Source of the DNA: Pseudomonadota bacterium
GTDB taxonomy: Bacteria > Pseudomonadota > Alphaproteobacteria > UBA2966 > CAIVPW01
Assembly (NCBI GenBank): GCA_027625125.1
Contig: JAQBXG010000033.1
Location: 1 to 11,909 of the forward strand
Direction: 5' to 3'
DNA length: 11,909 bases
Positions 6,777 to 11,909 of this stretch are shown here, piece after piece; position 1 is the first letter of the stretch; each line of letters begins with the position of its first letter. Made by a program: the position numbers and the translations under genes. The notes under the pieces are model-generated. The model ran no database searches, was not told where the DNA came from, and saw nothing but the letters and a program-made list of their open reading frames with translations.

Positions 6777-6786
6777 CCGCCGGGTT

Positions 6787-6815
6787 TTGCGCCGCTGCGA
6801 GGCGATGGTAAGGTG
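6787..6815 (+). promoter_or_regulatory. Weak candidate promoter ahead of the 206-residue membrane protein
   Basis: TTGCGC (6787-6792) and TAAGGT (6810-6815) are spaced by 17 bp in the short gap after the permease gene. Each matches only about half the consensus, and the gene could equally be read through from the efflux operon, whose stop is 68 bases upstream. Confidence 0.25.
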
Positions 6816-6844
6816 GCTGCCCCGCGCAACGAACCTGGCCGGAC

Positions 6845-7465
6845 ATGGACAGCGATGGACAACGCCCGGGCGGTCCGCGGCGGGCCGGCTGGCTCGATTA
6901 CCTGAATACCCTGCTGCTTGCCGCGGCGCTGGCGGCGGCCGTTGTGGCGGCAACCACCGCCGGCCGCTGGGCCGAGGGCCTGCACCGCGAATCGGCGTTG
7001 GTGCAGCAAAGCCTGCGCGAGACTGCGCGCGCCTATGTGATGATCGAACCGGCGGGTCCGCTGGTCATCGAACGCGAAAACGTCACGGGCATTCCACTCC
7101 GGATCGCCAATGTCGGGCAAACGCCGGCTCGTAAACTGGCGATTGGCATGCGCGGCTTCGCCGAGATGCCGGAGGGCGAAAGCGACTGGGTCTGGCGCTA
7201 CGTGGCGCGCGACGGTCTGCCGGTGCGGGTCGGGCACCTTTCCGGCGAGATGTTCGAGACCTTTACACCGGATTTCCCGGTCAACCTGGACAACGTGCGG
7301 CGACAGGGCCAGCGCGTATACGTGGTCGGCATCGTTTATTATGACGACATACTCGGCGAGGAGCACTGGACCGCCTTCTGTTTCTGGTGGGCGGGCGCCG
7401 CCACGGTGGGGCCGGAGGACGCGACGTTCTGCAACCGCTATAACGAAACCGACCTGACCCGATAG
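6845..7465 (+). CDS. Single-pass membrane protein of unknown function with extracytoplasmic domain
   Basis: I do not recognise a named family. 206 residues: a short charged N-terminus (DSDGQRPGGPRRAG), one hydrophobic helix at about 19-39 (LNTLLLAAALAAAVVAATTAG), then a soluble domain that by the positive-inside pattern should face the periplasm. That domain has beta-rich stretches such as RAYVMIEPAGPLVIE, PLRIANVGQTPARKLAIG and RVYVVGIVYYDDILGEEHWTAFCFWW, suggesting an Ig-like or small beta-sandwich fold. The phrases ARAYV, NVGQTPA and YYDDILGEEH followed by a late Cys recall uncharacterised proteobacterial membrane-anchored proteins. The only cysteines are Cys179 and Cys196, both in the predicted periplasmic C-terminus and able to form a disulfide. 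ATG 6845 has only a weak ribosome binding site. The 68-base gap and lack of overlap argue against it being a pump subunit. Confidence 0.8.
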   Translation: MDSDGQRPGGPRRAGWLDYLNTLLLAAALAAAVVAATTAGRWAEGLHRESALVQQSLRETARAYVMIEPAGPLVIERENVTGIPLRIANVGQTPARKLAIGMRGFAEMPEGESDWVWRYVARDGLPVRVGHLSGEMFETFTPDFPVNLDNVRRQGQRVYVVGIVYYDDILGEEHWTAFCFWWAGAATVGPEDATFCNRYNETDLTR

Positions 7466-7504
7466 TTCCCGGCCGCGGGTCTCGCCGTCCCGGCTCCGGC
7501 GTCC

Positions 7505-7510
7505 TATATA
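7505..7510 (+). promoter_or_regulatory. Weak candidate -10 element upstream of the pirin gene
   Basis: TATATA at 7505-7510 is the only A/T-rich island in the 72-base gap before the pirin gene and lies 28 bases upstream of its start. No good -35 match is found 16-18 bp further upstream, so this rests on the -10 alone. Confidence 0.25.
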
Positions 7511-7537
7511 TCGGTCATTCGCCAACCGGGAGCATCC

Positions 7538-8380
7538 ATGTCCGTTTGCCAGCCAGTCCAGATCGTCACCGCCCACAGCGTCACCGACGGCGCCGGGGTG
7601 CATTTGCATCGCGCCATTGGCACGCCGCATCTGGAGGACCTGGACCCGTTTCTGCTGCTGGACGAGTTCCGCAACGACGATCCGGCCCAGTACATCGCCG
7701 GGTTCCCCGATCACCCCCATCGCGGCATCGAAACCGTGACCTACATGCTGGCCGGGGCGATGCGCCACGGCGACAACCAGGGCAACGCCGGTCGGCTCGG
7801 TCCTGGCGACGTGCAATGGATGACCGCCGGCCGCGGCATCGTGCATTCGGAAATGCCGGAGCAGGAAAAGGGCCTGCTGTGGGGATTTCAGCTGTGGGTC
7901 AATCTGGCCGCCGACCGAAAGATGTCGGCGCCGCGCTATCAGGAGATCAAGGCCGCAGACATTCCCGTGGTCACGCGCGGCGATGTCATCGTCAAGGTTA
8001 TCGCCGGGGCGCTCGACGGTGTCTCCGGCGCGATCCACGGCATCGACGTGGACCCGACCTATTTCGACGTCGCATTGCCGGACGGGGCGGCGTTCGTCCA
8101 CGAACTCCCCGCCGGTCACGCGGCGTTCGCCTATGTGTTCGAGGGCGCGACGGAAACCGGCGGCGGCGACGGCGCCAGCCGCGTCGGGCGGGGACATCTG
8201 GCGGTGCTCGGTTCCGGCGACCAGGTGCGCCTCCGCGCGAAGGGCGGTGCGGCCCGCGTGCTGGTCGTGGCCGGGCGGCCGCTGCGGGAGCCGATTGTCC
8301 GCTACGGGCCGTTCGTGATGAACACGCGCGAGCAGATCGTCCAGGCAATCGATGATTTCCGCGCCGGGCGGTTCACCTGA
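7538..8380 (+). CDS. Pirin family protein (bicupin, YhaK/YhhW-like)
   Basis: Cytoplasmic metal-binding cupin protein, 280 residues, the usual pirin length. The N-terminal cupin carries the pirin signature HPHRGIETVTYMLAG and the four expected metal ligands, His59, His61, His103 and Glu105 (GIVHSEMPE). LLWGFQLWVNL and MSAPRYQEI are also characteristic wording; the C-terminal cupin (about 160-270) includes APV-type strands and ends in REPIVRYGPFVMNTREQI. Bacterial pirins such as YhhW can oxidise quercetin in vitro, while other members affect pyruvate dehydrogenase or act as redox sensors; the role here cannot be chosen. GGGAG (7528-7532) is 5 nt before the ATG. No overlap with its neighbours, so it appears to be a single-gene unit. 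Confidence 0.95.
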   Translation: MSVCQPVQIVTAHSVTDGAGVHLHRAIGTPHLEDLDPFLLLDEFRNDDPAQYIAGFPDHPHRGIETVTYMLAGAMRHGDNQGNAGRLGPGDVQWMTAGRGIVHSEMPEQEKGLLWGFQLWVNLAADRKMSAPRYQEIKAADIPVVTRGDVIVKVIAGALDGVSGAIHGIDVDPTYFDVALPDGAAFVHELPAGHAAFAYVFEGATETGGGDGASRVGRGHLAVLGSGDQVRLRAKGGAARVLVVAGRPLREPIVRYGPFVMNTREQIVQAIDDFRAGRFT

Positions 8381-8513
8381 GACTCCCTTGTGCGGCATCG
8401 CGCCGCGCGTCATACAGATGCGGCTCCGCCGCAGGCCGCACCCGCCACCGAATGGCCGCAATCCTCCGCGATCCTGAGCCGGACCACCAAGCGCTTTCGA
8501 GGCCGGGAGTCGC

Positions 8514-11500
8514 GTGAACCGCGTATTGATCGGGTTGGCCGTGCTGTTCGTGGTCGCGGCGGCGGCCGCGCTGGCGGCCCCCAGCTTCGTCGACTGGAAT
8601 CGGTATCGCGCCGAGATTTCGTCGCGGGTCGAGCGTGTCCTCGGCGTGCCGGTCGAAATCTCCGGCGACATCGACTTCACGTTGCTGCCGACGCCGGCGC
8701 TGTCGGTGCGGGACGTCCGCGTGCTGGATCCGGACGGGGCGGAATCCGCGCTCGCATCGCTGGGGGCGCTGGATGTGCAGCTTGCGTTCGGCCCGTTGCT
8801 GCGCGGGGATTTCGAACTGCGTGACGTGGTGCTGCAGGACCCGCGCCTGAACATCGAGCTGGACGCCGAAGGCAACCTGAACTGGCGCTTCGGCGGTGGG
8901 GGTGGCGGTGGCGGCGATGCGCCGCCAGCGGCGGACGCCGGCCCCGACGTGACGATCGACCGCTTTCGCGTGCGCGGCGGCGCGGTCACGGTGCGCGACG
9001 CCGGCCGCGACCTCACCGTCGTGATTGCCGACATCAACGCCGAGATTTCGGCCGACGCCCTGAACGGGCCGTACCAGGCGAACGGAGAGTTTTTGTGGGC
9101 GGGGGTGCCGATGGCATTTACCGCCGCGGTGGGCGCGATGGGCATCGGACGTCCGGCGGGGCTGCGCCTGGACCTGTCACTTCGGGATCAGGCCGACCAC
9201 CTGCTGTTTCGCGGCACCCATTCGGTTACCGACGGCGTCTGGGCGGTGCGCGGCGACGCGACCCTGGAGGGTGACGACTTTGCGGCGACCGCGCATGTGC
9301 TGGCCGAGGCGCTGGCGATTGCGCCGCCGGCGATGCGCGGCATGGCGGTGCCGTATCAATTCACGACGGGACTCGCGGCGTCGGCGACGGCGGCGGCGGC
9401 GACCAATATCGAGCTCCGGCTTGCCGACATCGGGGCCAGCGGCGGTGTCCGCGTGATGTTCGGCGACGTGCTGCGGTTCGAGTCCGAGCTGGCCGTCACC
9501 CAGATCGATTTCGATGCCCTGCTGGCCCGCGCCGACAACGAACGGCGGCCGTTTCAGGAAAGCCTGGACCGCGGGATGGCGTTTGCCATTCCGGCAAACG
9601 TCGAAGGTACGCTCGCGGTGACGGTCGAGGCGACGACCTTTCGCGGACGCCTGGTGCGCGGCGCGGAATTCGCCGCCGAGCTCGGCGACGGGACGGTGCG
9701 TGTCTCGGCGTTTCACGCGGAATTGCCGGGCATTACCGACATCAGCGGCAACGGCGTACTGACGGCCGCAGACGGCGCGCCGCAGTTCGACGGCGAACTC
9801 GCGCTCCGCTCCGATAACGCCCGTGAACTGCTGGCGTGGCTCGGCATCGATCCGGTCGCGGTGCCGCCCGACCGCCTGAACAGCCTTTCCTATGCGGGCC
9901 GCCTGCGTATGGGTCCGGACCTGATCCAGGCCTATGGGTTCGAGGCCCGCGTCGACACGACCGGATTCCGGGGCGCGGTCGGGGTCGCGTTGCGCGAGCG
10001 CCCGGCCTTCAGCATCGACGCCGTGATCGACCGGCTGAACCTTGATTCCTACCGGCTTTTTGCACCGCCGTCGCCGGATGCCGCGCCGGCGCCATTCGAA
10101 CTTTCGGTCCTTGACCGCTTCGACACCGACATCCGCTTGCGGGCGGACGAAATCACGTGGCGCGGCGTGCGCGCCGAGGGCCTGTGGATCGATCTGGGCC
10201 TGTTGGGCGGTGTGCTGACGATGCGTGAAATCACGGTGGCGGGCCTTGCCGGAGCGCGCGGCACGCTGACCGGGATCGCCAACGGTTTTTCGTCGACGGT
10301 CGCCGGCACCGGCACGATCAACGTCGCTGCCGCCGACGCCTCCGGGCTTGCGCGCCTGGCCGGATTTCCGCCCGGCATCGCGCCGGAGCGCATGGGCGAG
10401 TTCATGTTCAACGCCCGCCTCGACGGCGACCAATCCAACCTTGCGGTCGACATGGGCGCGCTGTTGGGTGGTGCGCAGTTGCGGTTGCAGGGGGCTGTGC
10501 GGGATCTGGGGCCGGAACCGCAACTGGACCTGGCGTTCGCCGCGACCCACGCCGACCTGGCGGAATTGCTCGAGCTGTTCGGCCTCGGCGGCGCAAGCCC
10601 CGGGGATGACGGCGGCGAGGTCGATCTGCGCGGCTTCGTCGAAGGCGACCTCGGCGCGCTTGCGGTCGGATTGAGCGGCGAGATGGCCGGGGCCACGGTC
10701 GGCCTGTCGGGCGAAGTCGCCGCCCGCGACAATCCGTCGTGGGACGTGCAATTCCAGGTGCGTCATGCCGACGCCAGTGCCTGGCTGGCGCGGCTGGGGG
10801 TTCCGTACCGGGCGGCCAGGCCGCTCGGCGAAATATCGGTGCGGATGGCCGTCGACGGCGAGCCGGAGCGCATCCGCGTGCGCGGTCTGGACGCGGTGGT
10901 GGCCGGGACGGAGTTCGCCGGCGAAGGCGAATTGCGCCTGGACGGACCGCGGCCGTCGCTGGTCGCCGATCTGATCGCCGGCGACATCGACCTCGACGGC
11001 ATTTTGCCGGCGCCGCCGGCACAGTCGGGGCGACCGGCGCGGCGCGAATGGTCGGGGCAGCCCATTCCGTTCGATGCGCTGACGGAGATGGACCTCGATA
11101 TCAGCTTTGCCGCCGGCAGCGTCCGGGTGATGGGACTGGACCTCGAGGTGCCGAATGTTTCGGCCCGGCTTGCGGATGGCCACCTGGTTCTTTCTCCGGT
11201 TCACGCCGGGCTATACGGCGGCAAATTGAACGCAGACGCCGAAGTGGTGGCCGGGGACGTGCCGCGGGTCGCAGTGCGGGCGGAATTGGTCGACGGCGAG
11301 CTGGCGCAGGCGCCGCGCATTCCGTGGGCGTTTTCGCCGATCTCGGGGACGGCGCGGGTTGTTGCGCGGTTCGAGGCCGTGGGCGAAAGCGAGCGGGAAC
11401 TGGTGTCCAGCGTCGACGGTACGCTGCTGGTCGAAGCCAGCGGCGGCCGCTTCGCCGGACTGCGGATCACCGGCCTCGGCGCGTCGGTCGAGAGCCTCGC

Positions 11501-11909
11501 CGATGTGGCCGATCTGCAGGAGTTGTTGCAGCAGTCGGTGGCCGGTGGCGAGACCGCATTCGCCACCTTCGACGGCGAGGCGACCATCAACGACGGCATC
11601 GTCACGCTGGAAACGCTGACCGCCGACCTGGAGGGGGCTTCGCTGACCGGGCGTGGCACGGTCGAGCTTGCCCGGCGGCGTAGCGACCTCGACTTCACGG
11701 TGGTGCTGGTGGACCGGCCTTCGATGCCGCCGTTCGCGCTCGAGGTCGCGGGGCCGTGGGACGCGCCGCGGAAGTCGGTTCGCAGCCGCGATCTGCAGGC
11801 GTGGGTGACGCGCCGGATCGGCGAGGCGGTGCTGCGCGAACTCGCCCCCGGTCTGCCCGACGCCGCCGGGGGCCTGGGCGCGGCGCTGGACGCCGTCGTC
11901 CCGGACGGG
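8514..11909 (+). CDS. AsmA family protein (C-terminus cut by window edge)
   Basis: Large inner-membrane-anchored periplasmic protein of the AsmA/TamB-like group, implicated in phospholipid transport between membranes and outer-membrane homeostasis. The frame is open for exactly 1132 codons to the window end. N-terminal anchor helix at about 4-22, then the family phrase FVDWNRYR (25-32), VLGVPVEISGDIDFTLLPTP (42-61) and repeated beta-strand segments typical of the AsmA N-terminal domain (to about 126). A run of eight glycines (127-134) and a Pro/Ala-rich stretch separate this from a long beta-rich middle. The AsmA C-terminal-like region begins near 851 (IPFDALTEMDLDI) and includes FDGEATINDGIVTLETL (from 1019). 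The start GTG follows GGGAG (8505-8509) with a short 4-nt spacer. Long opposite-strand open frames here are shadows. Which paralogue (AsmA, YhjG, YicH type) is undetermined. Confidence 0.92.
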   Translation, partial: MNRVLIGLAVLFVVAAAAALAAPSFVDWNRYRAEISSRVERVLGVPVEISGDIDFTLLPTPALSVRDVRVLDPDGAESALASLGALDVQLAFGPLLRGDFELRDVVLQDPRLNIELDAEGNLNWRFGGGGGGGGDAPPAADAGPDVTIDRFRVRGGAVTVRDAGRDLTVVIADINAEISADALNGPYQANGEFLWAGVPMAFTAAVGAMGIGRPAGLRLDLSLRDQADHLLFRGTHSVTDGVWAVRGDATLEGDDFAATAHVLAEALAIAPPAMRGMAVPYQFTTGLAASATAAAATNIELRLADIGASGGVRVMFGDVLRFESELAVTQIDFDALLARADNERRPFQESLDRGMAFAIPANVEGTLAVTVEATTFRGRLVRGAEFAAELGDGTVRVSAFHAELPGITDISGNGVLTAADGAPQFDGELALRSDNARELLAWLGIDPVAVPPDRLNSLSYAGRLRMGPDLIQAYGFEARVDTTGFRGAVGVALRERPAFSIDAVIDRLNLDSYRLFAPPSPDAAPAPFELSVLDRFDTDIRLRADEITWRGVRAEGLWIDLGLLGGVLTMREITVAGLAGARGTLTGIANGFSSTVAGTGTINVAAADASGLARLAGFPPGIAPERMGEFMFNARLDGDQSNLAVDMGALLGGAQLRLQGAVRDLGPEPQLDLAFAATHADLAELLELFGLGGASPGDDGGEVDLRGFVEGDLGALAVGLSGEMAGATVGLSGEVAARDNPSWDVQFQVRHADASAWLARLGVPYRAARPLGEISVRMAVDGEPERIRVRGLDAVVAGTEFAGEGELRLDGPRPSLVADLIAGDIDLDGILPAPPAQSGRPARREWSGQPIPFDALTEMDLDISFAAGSVRVMGLDLEVPNVSARLADGHLVLSPVHAGLYGGKLNADAEVVAGDVPRVAVRAELVDGELAQAPRIPWAFSPISGTARVVARFEAVGESERELVSSVDGTLLVEASGGRFAGLRITGLGASVESLADVADLQELLQQSVAGGETAFATFDGEATINDGIVTLETLTADLEGASLTGRGTVELARRRSDLDFTVVLVDRPSMPPFALEVAGPWDAPRKSVRSRDLQAWVTRRIGEAVLRELAPGLPDAAGGLGAALDAVVPDG
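8892..8915 (+). repeat. Octaglycine codon run in the AsmA-family gene
   Basis: Eight consecutive GGN codons encode Gly127-Gly134, followed by Asp and a Pro/Ala-rich segment. This is most simply a flexible linker between the N-terminal AsmA domain and the next beta-rich region. The codons are mixed (GGC, GGT, GGG), so it is not a pure trinucleotide repeat, but such runs can change length by slippage. Confidence 0.85.

Noticed and set aside
7468..7479. Hairpin CCCG-gccg-CGGG after the 206-residue protein gene as a terminator
   Set aside because: The stem is only four base pairs and no T-run follows.
8388..8440. Promoter (TTGTGC, 17 bp, CATACA) and hairpin (TGCGGC / GCCGCA) in the 133-base gap before the AsmA-family gene
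   Set aside because: The hexamers match only half the consensus each, and the hairpin lacks a T-run and has competing pairings; nothing here stands above background.
6773..9145. 790-codon minus-strand open frame antisense to three genes
   Set aside because: It crosses the membrane protein, pirin and AsmA genes and two intergenic gaps with no domain signature; the high G+C makes antisense stops rare.
9177..11204. 675-codon minus-strand open frame
   Set aside because: It is antisense to the AsmA-family gene, Arg/His/Gln-rich, with no recognisable motif or ribosome binding site.

Overview
The window is very GC-rich (roughly two thirds G+C by eye, with strong G/C bias at third codon positions). 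Its gene families and codon habits fit an alphaproteobacterium, possibly Rhodospirillales-like; that placement is inference from style, not a database match. Because A/T-rich stop codons are rare, long open frames occur on the wrong strand. I identified real genes by protein family signatures, ribosome binding sites and gene junctions. No RNA gene, CRISPR array, insertion sequence, transposase or attachment site is visible.

Layout, left to right. (1) 1-2029, minus strand: the N-terminal ~676 codons of a UvrD/PcrA-type DNA helicase, running off the left edge. (2) 2084-2962, plus strand and divergent from uvrD: two adjacent half-size YeeE/YedE (TsuA/PmpA-PmpB type) membrane proteins for uptake of a sulfur species. 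(3) 3013-6776, plus strand: a compact efflux operon. It has a promoter with an overlapping palindrome, a TetR regulator, a HlyD/YbhG-type membrane fusion protein, one ABC ATPase and one ABC-2 permease. The last three genes are joined by ATGA overlaps. (4) 6845-7465: a single-pass membrane protein of unknown function. (5) 7538-8380: a pirin-family cupin protein with all four metal ligands. (6) 8514-11909: the first 1132 codons of a large AsmA-family protein, running off the right edge.

How the genes work together: the clearest functional unit is the TetR-controlled pump. The fusion protein would bridge the periplasm, the ATPase would power export, and the permease would work as a homodimer because only one permease gene is present. 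The TetR protein most likely represses its own operon by binding the dyad over the -10 element. The two sulfur-transport halves form a separate two-gene unit and should assemble into one channel. UvrD (DNA repair), pirin and AsmA (envelope lipid homeostasis) look like unrelated neighbours.

I see no convincing new defence, mobile or biosynthetic system. The points most worth following are the overlapping operator/promoter, the Cys-x-x-Cys pair in the fusion protein, the single-permease pump layout, the uncharacterised 206-residue membrane protein, and the uvrD start, which may be leaderless.
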